A DNA stretch of 64,000 nt from Streptomyces sp. NBC_01381 (GTDB lineage: Bacteria; Actinomycetota; Actinomycetes; Streptomycetales; Streptomycetaceae). The position numbers and the translations under genes were made by a program. Positions within the stretch are counted from its first letter, which is position 1. Each line of letters opens with the position of its first letter. The notes beneath the pieces were generated by a model. The model made no database searches, was not told where the DNA came from, and was given only the letters and a program-made list of their open reading frames with translations. The stretch is from positions 2,232,001 through 2,296,000 of the forward strand of contig NZ_JAPEPI010000001.1 in the NCBI RefSeq assembly GCF_026340305.1, read 5' to 3'. Below are positions 34,215 through 43,758 of this stretch, one piece after another.

Positions 34215-34634
34215 ATGAACGAGACCTTGGTGACGGTGGTGGGGAATGTCGCGACGACGCCCGTGTTCCGGGAACTGGCCTCTGGGCCGGTGTCACGGTT
34301 CCGGCTCGCGGTGACCTCGCGGCACTACGACGCCGTGCAGAAAGTCTGGGCCGACGGGCATACCAACTTCTTCACGGTGTGGGCCAGGCGATCGCTCGGG
34401 ACGAATGTGCAGGCGTCCCTGACGATCGGTGAACCGGTCGTCGTGCAGGGGAGGTTGAAGGTGCGCGACGAGGAGCGGGGCGGTCAGCACTGGACGTCGG
34501 CGGACATCGACGCGACGACCGTCGGCCACGATCTCTCGCGCGGCACGGCGGCGTTCCGGCGCGTGCTCAAGGCGAACCCGGCGCTCACGGATCCGGCGTC
34601 GGCGCGCGAGGCGGAGCCCGAACCGGTGGGGTGA
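34215..34634 (+). CDS. ssb: Single-stranded DNA-binding protein paralogue
   Basis: The ATG at 34215 is preceded by GGAGGGG. The 139-residue product has an OB fold typical of SSB (TLVTVVGNVATTPVFREL, VSRFRLAVTS, FFTVWARRSLG, VVVQGRLKVRD). It lacks the Gly-rich linker and acidic DDDxPF-like tip of the replicative SSB. It is therefore a short paralogue of the kind Streptomyces keeps beside its main SSB, perhaps for sporulation or repair. Confidence 0.85.
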   Translation: MNETLVTVVGNVATTPVFRELASGPVSRFRLAVTSRHYDAVQKVWADGHTNFFTVWARRSLGTNVQASLTIGEPVVVQGRLKVRDEERGGQHWTSADIDATTVGHDLSRGTAAFRRVLKANPALTDPASAREAEPEPVG

Positions 34635-34677
34635 TGGTCCGTCAGTGCCGGGGTCGAGATGGGCGACCGATGTGCGG

Positions 34678-34767
34678 CTTATCGGCGAATGGGTGCCGTT
34701 GATTTGTCGATAAGCCCAGCCCAGCAGGGGTGTTGGCGATAACGATTCCGATTCGGATCGGTTATCG
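34678..34767. promoter_or_regulatory. Array of CGATAA/TTATCG inverted repeats
   Basis: Four heptamers share the CGATAA core: CTTATCG 34678, CGATAAG 34708, CGATAAC 34737 and GTTATCG 34761. They form two facing pairs; the second is a near-perfect 31-bp palindrome (34737-34767). They lie in the 302-bp gap between ssb and the surface-protein gene. A TAGGAT hexamer at 34804-34809 could be a -10. They are likely operator sites for an unidentified regulator, or hairpins. Confidence 0.6.
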
Positions 34768-34936
34768 AATGGCACTACTGGGGATCGTGGTCTGCCGCGT
34801 ACCTAGGATGCCGGACGTAGCTCACGGGGCAGTTGGCAGTGGATGCCACGCAGGTGGCAGGTGATTCTGCCCCTTTCAACCGGCTGGCGGGACCACCCCC
34901 CTCGATGTGAACGGGTCCCGTCCGGAGGGGAATTCT

Positions 34937-36382
34937 GTGTCTTTTGCGCGTTCTGTTTTCTCTGCGGGCTCCGCGTGCACCGAGCCGTCGCGCAGACGGG
35001 GCACGTCCCGCGTCGCCGCGCTGACCTTGGCGACCGGGCTCCTGGCGGCGGGCGCGATAGCCGGTGCGGGTGCGGCCGCCGCGGACGAGGTCCCGCAGCA
35101 CCAGGGGGGCGCCACCGCGACGCTGGGCGGGCTCCAGACGTACGACCAGGCCGTCATCCGTGACGGCGGCACGAGCCAGCAGGTCCCCGCCGGACTCTTC
35201 GAGATGTCGGTGGACGGCGGCGGCACCCTGCAGAGCTACTGCATCGACATCCACAACCCGACGCAGAAGGACGCCAAGTACCAGGAGACCCCCTGGAGCG
35301 GCACTTCGCTGAACGGCAACAAGGACGCGGGCCGGATCCGCTGGATCCTGCAGAACTCCTACCCGCAGGTGAACGACCTCGCCGCGCTCGCGCGAAAGGC
35401 CGGCGCGCGGGCGCTCACCGAGCAGTCGGCGGCGGCCGGCACCCAGGTGGCGATCTGGCGCTACTCGGACGGCGCCGACGTGGACGCGCTCGACCCGCAG
35501 GCCGAGAAGCTCGCGGACTACCTCTACAAGAGCGCCCGCGCCACGGCGGAGCCCAGGGCCTCCCTGACGCTCGACCCGCCCGCGGTCTCCGGGCGCGCGG
35601 GGGAGCGCCTCGGCCCGGTCACCGTGCGCACCGACGCGGACGCCGTGTCCGTGACACCGCCCGCCGACTCCGCGGTCAGCGGCGTCAAGATCGTCGGCAA
35701 GAACGGCAAGCCCGTCACGTCCGCGGCCAACGGCAGCCAGCTGTTCTTCGACGTCCCCAAGGGCACCCCGGACGGCTCGGCGGCGCTCACCGTCCAGGCG
35801 ACGACCACGGTGCCGGTCGGCAGGGCCTTCGCCTCCGAGACCAGGAGCCAGACGCAGATCCTGGCGGGCTCCAGCCAGTCCACGGTCTCCGCGACGGCGA
35901 GCGCGTCCTGGGCCAAGAAGGGCGCGATACCCGCTCTGTCGGCGGAGAAGAACTGCGCCAAGAGCGGCGTGGACATCACGGCGAGCAACAAGGGCGACCA
36001 GCCGTTCACCTTCCGCCTCATGGGCTTCAAGCACACCATCGAGGCGGGTACATCGCGGACGGTGACGATCCCGCTGCAGGAGGACCAGCCCTACGACTTC
36101 ACGATCAAGGGGCCGAACGGCTTCGAGAAGCGCTTCAAGGGCGTACTCGACTGCCGTACCGAGGGCAGCACGATCGGCAACAAGACCCAGCCCCTCCCCG
36201 ACCCGAGCCCCGCGTCGGCGGGCGGCGGCACGGGCGGCGACGACCTCGCGGCGACCGGCGGCTCCAGCGCGACGCCGATGATCGCCGGGATAGCGGTGGT
36301 CATGGTGGTGCTGGGCGGCGCGGCGATGTTCCTCCTGCGCAAGAAGAAGGCCCCGGCACAGGCGCCGACCGACGAGCAGTAA
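34937..36382 (+). CDS. Secreted LAXTG surface protein with thioester (TQXA) domain
   Basis: The GTG at 34937 has GGAGGGG seven nt upstream. The product has a signal peptide (RVAALTLATGLLAAGAIAGA, cleavage after AAA). Its N-terminal TQXA domain has cysteine in LQSYCIDIH and the glutamine motif GTQVAIWRYSD; these two residues form the internal thioester in this family and can couple covalently to a target. A repeat-like beta region follows. The C terminus is a sorting signal: LAATG, a hydrophobic helix and RKKK, matching class E sortase substrates. A strong terminator follows. Confidence 0.92.
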   Translation: MSFARSVFSAGSACTEPSRRRGTSRVAALTLATGLLAAGAIAGAGAAAADEVPQHQGGATATLGGLQTYDQAVIRDGGTSQQVPAGLFEMSVDGGGTLQSYCIDIHNPTQKDAKYQETPWSGTSLNGNKDAGRIRWILQNSYPQVNDLAALARKAGARALTEQSAAAGTQVAIWRYSDGADVDALDPQAEKLADYLYKSARATAEPRASLTLDPPAVSGRAGERLGPVTVRTDADAVSVTPPADSAVSGVKIVGKNGKPVTSAANGSQLFFDVPKGTPDGSAALTVQATTTVPVGRAFASETRSQTQILAGSSQSTVSATASASWAKKGAIPALSAEKNCAKSGVDITASNKGDQPFTFRLMGFKHTIEAGTSRTVTIPLQEDQPYDFTIKGPNGFEKRFKGVLDCRTEGSTIGNKTQPLPDPSPASAGGGTGGDDLAATGGSSATPMIAGIAVVMVVLGGAAMFLLRKKKAPAQAPTDEQ

Positions 36383-36396
36383 ACGCAGGGCAGTCG

Positions 36397-36428
36397 GGGC
36401 GCGTCGCAAGCATGGCGACGCGCCCTTT
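36397..36428 (+). terminator. Rho-independent terminator after surface-protein gene
   Basis: GGGCGCGTCGC pairs perfectly over 11 bp with GCGACGCGCCC across the 7-nt loop AAGCATG, followed by TTT. It lies 14 bp after the TAA of the LAXTG protein. Confidence 0.88.
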
Positions 36429-36436
36429 GCGTTGCC

Positions 36437-36477
36437 TGCTGACAGCGGCAGAGTCCCCCTGTCAGCAGCTGTCAGCG
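36437..36477. repeat. CTGTCAGC repeat cluster
   Basis: TGCTGACAG (36437-36445) pairs with CTGTCAGCA (36459-36467), and a second CTGTCAGCG follows at 36469-36477. The repeated arm gives two alternative hairpins in the leader region of the next gene (start 36586). A regulatory or attenuation role is possible. Confidence 0.6.
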
Positions 36478-36585
36478 CGCTGTGGGCGTGGTGTCAGGAC
36501 CCCCCGGCAGAGTCTTGCTCATCAACAACGGCAAGCACCCGCCGGGAACGCCAGCAGGGCCTGCCCAACCCAAGGAGCACACACC

Positions 36586-36993
36586 ATGTCCATCACCCTC
36601 ACCGACCAGGACAAGCTCACCCTCCGCACCGCCGCCTACGGAGCCATCTCGCTCCTGGCCGCCGCCGACGCAGCCGGCTCCCCCCACAAGATCGCCACCC
36701 AGGGCTCCATAGCCCTGGCCTCAGCGACGGGCCCCGTCGGCTACGTCCTCGCCGAGAACTCCAAGGTCGGTGACCTCGGCGGCAAGTCGGTGGCCGAACT
36801 CGCCGACACGGTCCTGCCCGCCCTGACGGCAGCCACGACCCTCCTCAAGAAGCAGGACCCGGCCGAGGCCGACAACTTCCGCGCCATCATCACCGTCGCC
36901 CTCGAAACGGCCACCCAGGCCCGCAAGGGCGGCCCCAGCCCCACCATGACCGACATGACCCGCAAGATCACCACCGCCATCGACGCTGCGTGA
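36586..36993 (+). CDS. Conserved small actinobacterial protein, function unknown
   Basis: The ATG at 36586 follows AAGGAG. The 135-residue, mostly helical protein (KLTLRTAAYGAISLLAAADA, GSIALASATGPVGYVLAEN, VAELADTVLPALTAATTLLK) has no signal peptide or clear membrane segment. It resembles small conserved Streptomyces proteins with no assigned function. It stands alone between a terminator and ettA. Confidence 0.8.
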   Translation: MSITLTDQDKLTLRTAAYGAISLLAAADAAGSPHKIATQGSIALASATGPVGYVLAENSKVGDLGGKSVAELADTVLPALTAATTLLKKQDPAEADNFRAIITVALETATQARKGGPSPTMTDMTRKITTAIDAA

Positions 36994-37173
36994 CGGGAAC
37001 GGGCGGGCCGGGACCGGACGGACCGATAACGACAGACGGTGACACTTCGCTCACCGTCGCGTGTCAGGAACGTCCAGGTCACGGCCCTCGCCCAGTACTG
37101 GTTTCCTCCGGGAGGTGGCCGTCAGGCAAGATGGGGTGTATCTGCCCACTCACTGATTGCCGGACGGTTTCTC

Positions 37174-38838
<1,665 letters not shown>

Positions 38839-38845
38839 GACTGAC

Positions 38846-39283
38846 ATGAGTCGGCATATCTACAGCTGCCCCCTCCGGTGGTCGGACATGGATGCCTTCG
38901 GGCACGTCAACAACGCTGTCTTCCTGCGGTACTTGGAAGAGGCGCGGATCGACTTCATGTTCCGGCTCGCACCGGGGGACGGCAGCCCGTCGTTCTCGGG
39001 CGGGTCCGTCGTGGCCCGTCATGAGATCGACTACGTACGGCCGTTGGTCCACCGGCACTCGCCGGTGACCATCGAGTCGTGGGTGACGAAGATAGGCGCT
39101 GCCTCGCTCACCATCGCGTACGAGGTCAAGGACCCCGAGCAGGTGTATGTGCGGGCCTCGACGATCGTCGTCCCGTTCAACCTGGAGGCGCAGCGGCCCC
39201 GGCGGATCACCGCCGAGGAGCGTGCGGTGCTCGAGGGGTACATGGACGACAGTGCCGGTGGTGCGGAGGCGCTCGTCGCATGA
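38846..39283 (+). CDS. Acyl-CoA thioesterase (4HBT hotdog fold)
   Basis: This 145-residue hotdog-fold protein has catalytic-type motif RWSDMDAFGHVNNAVFLRYL (Asp in DMDAFGH) and VARHEIDYVRPL. It should hydrolyse acyl-CoA thioesters, as in the FadM/YbgC group. It begins 7 nt after ettA and overlaps the next gene by 4 nt (ATGA), so it is likely one transcript with ettA. Confidence 0.9.
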   Translation: MSRHIYSCPLRWSDMDAFGHVNNAVFLRYLEEARIDFMFRLAPGDGSPSFSGGSVVARHEIDYVRPLVHRHSPVTIESWVTKIGAASLTIAYEVKDPEQVYVRASTIVVPFNLEAQRPRRITAEERAVLEGYMDDSAGGAEALVA

Positions 39284-39945
39284 CGGCGCAGCTGCACTTC
39301 GCCGATGCCGGGGAGGCGGCGGACCTCGCCGCCTTTCTGGCGCGGCTGATCCACTACGACAAGGCCGCGGCGGTGCGGCTGCAGGCGGCGGGGGAGACCC
39401 TCGCCGTGTTCGGGCGGCCGCCGTCGTTCGAGGTGCTTGCGATTCGTACGGCGCGGCTTGCCAAGCCGTACGAGTACGGGCTCGACACCTCGATGGATGT
39501 CACTGTCTCCGCGGGTGAGCTTCTGGAGTCCGTGGATCCCGCGGGTTCCGCGGGTGTGCCGGAGGCCGTCACGGGGCCGCCGTGGGCCGGGGTGCTTCCG
39601 CCTCGCGGGGGCTGGCGGTCGGAGGCGGGGCTGCCGGGGATGGGTGAGCTGCGGGGGCTTGTTGCTGCCGCCGTCGCTGAATTCAAGGCTCGGGTGGAGG
39701 AGCTGCCGGCGGAGCGGCGGGTTCGGGCCGAGCTGGATCAGGTGGGGCGGGAGATTTGGTCCCGGTCCATTGGGGATACGGGGCTTCCTGTGCGGGCCGC
39801 GCATGCGGCGCAGGCCTTGGGCTTTTTGCGGGGGGAGTCGCTGGACCTGCTGTCCAGCGGGGCTTGGCTTCGGTTGCGTACGTCTTATGGGTCTGTGGCT
39901 GTGCGGCGGGCCGGTGTCGGGGGGCTTTCCGTCTCGCCGGTGTAG
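39280..39945 (+). CDS. Conserved hypothetical protein downstream of thioesterase
   Basis: This 221-residue protein starts MTAQLHFADAGEAADLAAFL, with LIHYDKAAAVRLQAAGETLA next; I do not recognise an enzymatic motif. The sequence is soluble, with a helical C terminus (HAAQALGFLRGESLDLL). It is translationally coupled to the thioesterase (ATGA). The ettA-thioesterase-hypothetical order appears to be a conserved Streptomyces arrangement, so it is a real gene, but its function cannot be read. Confidence 0.82.
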   Translation: MTAQLHFADAGEAADLAAFLARLIHYDKAAAVRLQAAGETLAVFGRPPSFEVLAIRTARLAKPYEYGLDTSMDVTVSAGELLESVDPAGSAGVPEAVTGPPWAGVLPPRGGWRSEAGLPGMGELRGLVAAAVAEFKARVEELPAERRVRAELDQVGREIWSRSIGDTGLPVRAAHAAQALGFLRGESLDLLSSGAWLRLRTSYGSVAVRRAGVGGLSVSPV

Positions 39946-40005
39946 GGCGTTGCTGGGCCCCTTGCTTGAGCGGTGCTCGGCAGTGGGGCACAACGCCGGC
40001 AGCCG

Positions 40006-40971
40006 TCAGTTGTCGCCGTCCGGCCATACGCCGATGTGGTCACGTTCCAGTTCCAGGGCCACCCTGTCCCGCATTCCCAAGGCTTCTGTGTAATCCGCCG
40101 GGAGCTGCAGGCGGCCCGCGCGGTCCAGCATGGCGTATTCGCGGGAGATCACTGATTCCTGGCCCGTGGTCTCGTCCACCTCTGTGCGGCGCAGGACCTC
40201 CGTCGATGTGCGGCCGTCCCGGATGGCGACCGTGCGGCGGACCTCTGAGGCCACGGCCTGGTCGTGGGTGACGATGACGATCGTGGTGCCCAGGTGTTCG
40301 TTCGCCGTGCGGAAGGCCGCGAAGATCTGCTCGGCGGTGTGTGAGTCCAGTTCTCCGGTGGGCTCGTCGGCGAGGAGGACCGAGGGGTTGTTGGCGAGGG
40401 CCACCGCGATCGCCACGCGTTGCTGCTGGCCGCCGGACAGTTGCCGTGGGTGCCGGTCTCTGCAGTCCGCCACGTCCAGCAACTCCAGGAGTTCCATGGC
40501 CCGTTGAGCCTTCCGGGCTCGACGGCCAAAGCCGCCGCCGCCCCGCAACTGCATCGGCAGTGCCACATTCTGAGCCGCCGTCAGGTATGGCAGCAGATTG
40601 CGTCCCGTCTGCTGCCATACGAAGCCGACCACGTCCCTGCGGTAGCCGAGGCGTTCCTTCGCGCCCATCGTGAGGAGGTCGCGGCCCGCCACCCGCGCCG
40701 CGCCCGCGGTCGGCTCGTCGAGTCCGGCGAGGATGTTCATCAGCGTCGATTTGCCGCTGCCCGACGCGCCGACCAGGGCCATCAACTCGCCCTCGCGGAC
40801 CAGGAGATCGAGCCCCTGTAGCGCCTGCACCTCGACGCCGTCCGTGGAGAAGACGCGGACCAGTCGGTCGCAGGTGATCAGGGCGTCATGGCCGTAGGCG
40901 GGCCGGTCGCGGTGGGCGGTGGCCCGCGCCTCCAGGTCGGCGAGCGACGCGGGGGATGTGTTGGTCGTCAT
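40006..40971 (-). CDS. ABC exporter ATPase with AbrB-like C-terminal tail
   Basis: The ATG at 40971 overlaps the stop of the permease by 4 nt. The 321-residue MacB/LolD-type ATPase has Walker A GASGSGKSTLMN, signature LSGGQQQR and Walker B VLLADEPTGELDSHT. After the ATPase core there is a 45-residue tail (MLDRAGRLQLPADYTEALGM, then RVALELERDHIGVWP). This matches a SpoVT/AbrB swapped-hairpin subunit, usually a DNA-binding fold. It is unusual for an ABC ATPase and may mediate dimerisation or regulation. Confidence 0.9.
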   Translation of the reverse strand: MTTNTSPASLADLEARATAHRDRPAYGHDALITCDRLVRVFSTDGVEVQALQGLDLLVREGELMALVGASGSGKSTLMNILAGLDEPTAGAARVAGRDLLTMGAKERLGYRRDVVGFVWQQTGRNLLPYLTAAQNVALPMQLRGGGGFGRRARKAQRAMELLELLDVADCRDRHPRQLSGGQQQRVAIAVALANNPSVLLADEPTGELDSHTAEQIFAAFRTANEHLGTTIVIVTHDQAVASEVRRTVAIRDGRTSTEVLRRTEVDETTGQESVISREYAMLDRAGRLQLPADYTEALGMRDRVALELERDHIGVWPDGDN

Positions 40972-43757
40972 CGGGTGTCTCCCGTTCTCAGTTCGGTGGC
41001 GGTCGTGCGCCGCGACGTCCACCAGGCCTGTACGAAGGCGACGCCCGCCGTCAGGAACACCACACCCGCGGCGGGCAGCAGCAGTGACCAGGGATCCGCC
41101 CGCAGCGTCATGTCGCCGAGCCCGGAAAGCGGGCCGCCTGCCGCGAGGGCGACGCGGGCCAGGTCGATGCCCGGTGACAGGAGGCCGATCGCCGCCCATC
41201 CCACCAGCGCACCGCCGCACGCCGCGAGCAGCGCCTGCGGCAGGGACTCCAGGACCAGGAGCCGGCGCCCCTGCCCCGTGCTCAGGCCCATCGTGCGCAG
41301 CCTGGCGAGGAGCGCGGCGCGTCGCGGTGCGGAGTGCAGCAGGGCAAGGAGCACGGCCAGTACGGCGTATCCGGCGCCCGCCGCGACCGCCGCCCCGTAG
41401 ATGCGCTCGGCGCCCGACTGGAGGGGCGAGTCGGTGAGTTCGGCGCGTTCGGCGGTGCGGAAGTGCGCCTCGACGCCGTCACCCGCGGCCCGCGCCGACC
41501 TGCCGAGCGCCGCCGTGTCGATCCGCTGCCCCGAGGCGCCCGTCGCCAACAGCGCGGTGCTCGGCGGCCGTTCGAGATGCCGCCGGTCGATCAGCAGGAA
41601 CGCGCTGCCCGACGGGAGCGCCGGAGTGCTGTTCCGGACGGCACCGACCGCCGCCCGGAAGCTCCCGGCGGGCGTACGGAAGGAGTGCGGGCCCTTGCCG
41701 AGCCGCCGGGCCACCTCGGGCGACGCGACGGCGGGAAGCACGGCGCGGGAGTCACCGCCCGCCGCCAACTCGGCCTCGCCGAACGGCCCGAGGCCCGTCG
41801 AACGGGTCAGCCGGGAGTAGGCCGCCGGGTCGACCGCGACCAACGGGACCGTCGACTGGTCCGGCAGCCGCAGGTACCAGTCGATGTGGACGGACGTGAC
41901 CTCGCCGACGCCCGGCGTCCGGCGGATCTCCGCGGCGAGCGACGCGGGCAGCGTGCCGTTGCCGCGGTCCACGCGCACGTCCGCGCCGACGGCAAGCAGC
42001 GCCGTGCGGTCACGGGCATCGGCGACCCCGGTCAGGACGGAGCCGCCGAACGCCGCCGTCGTCAGGGCGAGCAACAGGCCGAGCAGCGGCAGCGCCTGGG
42101 TGGCGGACGCGCGGCCCGCGCTGGCCATCGACAGGAAGCCGAGGGCGCCGCGGCGGCGGGCGAGCGGGCGGGTGAGAAGCCGCAGGGGCAGCGGGTACAG
42201 ACGTACGAGAAGAAGCGCGGCGATACCGCCGACGAGGAGGGGCGCCGCGCTGACCAGGGCGCCGCCCGCCGAGTCACCGCCGGTCCCGGACCGCCGCAGG
42301 GTCACCACCGCGCCCACGGCCAGGACGAGCAGCACCAGTTCGGCCACCGTGCGGCGGCGCGACGGCCGGGCCGTCAGGAGATCGTCGCGGCCCTCGTGCG
42401 CACGCGGCCTGCGGTGCGTGAACGCCGCACGCACCGGCAGCGCGGCACAGCCGAGCACGCACACCCCGGCGGCCGCGGCCACCGAAGGCAAGGCGGGCGC
42501 GTCCGGCACGACGAGCACCGCGAGCAGCAGCCCCAGCGCGGCGGCGGGCACCGCGACCACCGATGTCTCGGCGAGCAGCCGCCCCGCGATGCCGCGCACG
42601 GAGCCGCCGCGGGAGCGCAGGAGCGCGAGCTCGTCGTGGCGTCGTACGGCGGCCAGGGAGCAGGTCATCAGGAGGACGACGGCGGCGACCCCGCCGACTC
42701 CGTACGCGGCCACCGCGACGATCGGCGACACGGCGCCGCGCAGCCCCTCGTACCCGGTGAGGACCTTGTCGAGCTCGGTGGAGGCCAGGGCGTCCGGGCC
42801 GGCGAAGCGGCGCAGTTCGGTGCGGAGCGGCCCCGCTTCGAGGGAGGCGATGCGCTTCTTCAGGGCCGGCAGGTCGCGGGCGGTCAGGGCGGCGAAGTCG
42901 GGGGCGACGCGCCAGTACTGCTGCGGGACCTGGTCGACGGCGGGCAGGAAGGCGCCCGCGCCGGGCGCGAGGAGCAGGGCGGCGTGCCAACGCTTCTTCG
43001 GCGACTGGGAGTTGTTGCCCGGTACGTCGATCAGGGACGGGGTGCGCAGGACCGGATCGTAGGACCAGTAGGCGGACTCGGGGTGCCGCGGCTCGACGAT
43101 CCCGGTGATCCGTACGGTCACGCGCTCGCCGGTCAGGGAGTCGATACGGACGGTCGAACCGGGCCTGAACTTCATGACGCGGGCCGTCTGGACCGTCACC
43201 GCTGCCTCGACCTCGCGGCTGTCCGCCGTCACGTCCGCCTTCGGCAGCCGGCCGTCACGCACGCGCGCGTGCGCGTCGACGCCGGACTGGGCGGCCAGCG
43301 TGAACTGCGGCGGGATCTCGTACGGTTGAGGCAGGGAACGGTCAAGTCCCGCGGGTGGCTTGACGGTTCTGACGCCGTACGTGGATTGCGCGCCGTCCAC
43401 CCGGATCGGCGGGGGCATGGCCGCCACGACCTTGCGGTACTGCCCGCGCAGGACCGAGTCCCGCATCGCGTCCCCGCGCTCCGGCTGATCCCAATCAAGT
43501 CCGGGCGCGGGCGCGGTGAGTTCGATGCCGGCGCGCGTAGCCCCGGCGTCGGTGATCGCGCTGCGTACCCCTTCGCTCTCGTACGCGTCGACCGCGCGTG
43601 GGAAGACGGCGGCGAGGAACGCGGTGGCGAACACCAGCAGGGCGAGCGCGACGGCGGGCGCGGGTGCGGCGCGGAGCCGGGTGCGGGTCCAAGGGGCGAC
43701 GGGGGGCACGGGGCGCATGGGGAGCAAGGGGAGGAAGGGAAGGTCTTTGCGGCGCAT
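40968..43757 (-). CDS. FtsX-type ABC permease, large, subunit 1
   Basis: This 929-residue protein has an N-terminal helix (APAVALALLVFATAFLAAVF), a large periplasmic region, then two FtsX-like blocks of membrane helices (IVAVAAYGVGGVAAVVLLMT; VAAGAGYAVLAVLLALLHSA). The C-terminal helices include LLLPAAGVVFLTAGVAFVQ. With the second permease and the ATPase it forms a MacB-like mechanotransmission exporter. It is separated from the upstream permease gene by one base. Confidence 0.88.
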   Translation of the reverse strand: MRRKDLPFLPLLPMRPVPPVAPWTRTRLRAAPAPAVALALLVFATAFLAAVFPRAVDAYESEGVRSAITDAGATRAGIELTAPAPGLDWDQPERGDAMRDSVLRGQYRKVVAAMPPPIRVDGAQSTYGVRTVKPPAGLDRSLPQPYEIPPQFTLAAQSGVDAHARVRDGRLPKADVTADSREVEAAVTVQTARVMKFRPGSTVRIDSLTGERVTVRITGIVEPRHPESAYWSYDPVLRTPSLIDVPGNNSQSPKKRWHAALLLAPGAGAFLPAVDQVPQQYWRVAPDFAALTARDLPALKKRIASLEAGPLRTELRRFAGPDALASTELDKVLTGYEGLRGAVSPIVAVAAYGVGGVAAVVLLMTCSLAAVRRHDELALLRSRGGSVRGIAGRLLAETSVVAVPAAALGLLLAVLVVPDAPALPSVAAAAGVCVLGCAALPVRAAFTHRRPRAHEGRDDLLTARPSRRRTVAELVLLVLAVGAVVTLRRSGTGGDSAGGALVSAAPLLVGGIAALLLVRLYPLPLRLLTRPLARRRGALGFLSMASAGRASATQALPLLGLLLALTTAAFGGSVLTGVADARDRTALLAVGADVRVDRGNGTLPASLAAEIRRTPGVGEVTSVHIDWYLRLPDQSTVPLVAVDPAAYSRLTRSTGLGPFGEAELAAGGDSRAVLPAVASPEVARRLGKGPHSFRTPAGSFRAAVGAVRNSTPALPSGSAFLLIDRRHLERPPSTALLATGASGQRIDTAALGRSARAAGDGVEAHFRTAERAELTDSPLQSGAERIYGAAVAAGAGYAVLAVLLALLHSAPRRAALLARLRTMGLSTGQGRRLLVLESLPQALLAACGGALVGWAAIGLLSPGIDLARVALAAGGPLSGLGDMTLRADPWSLLLPAAGVVFLTAGVAFVQAWWTSRRTTATELRTGDTR

Positions 43758-43758
43758 G

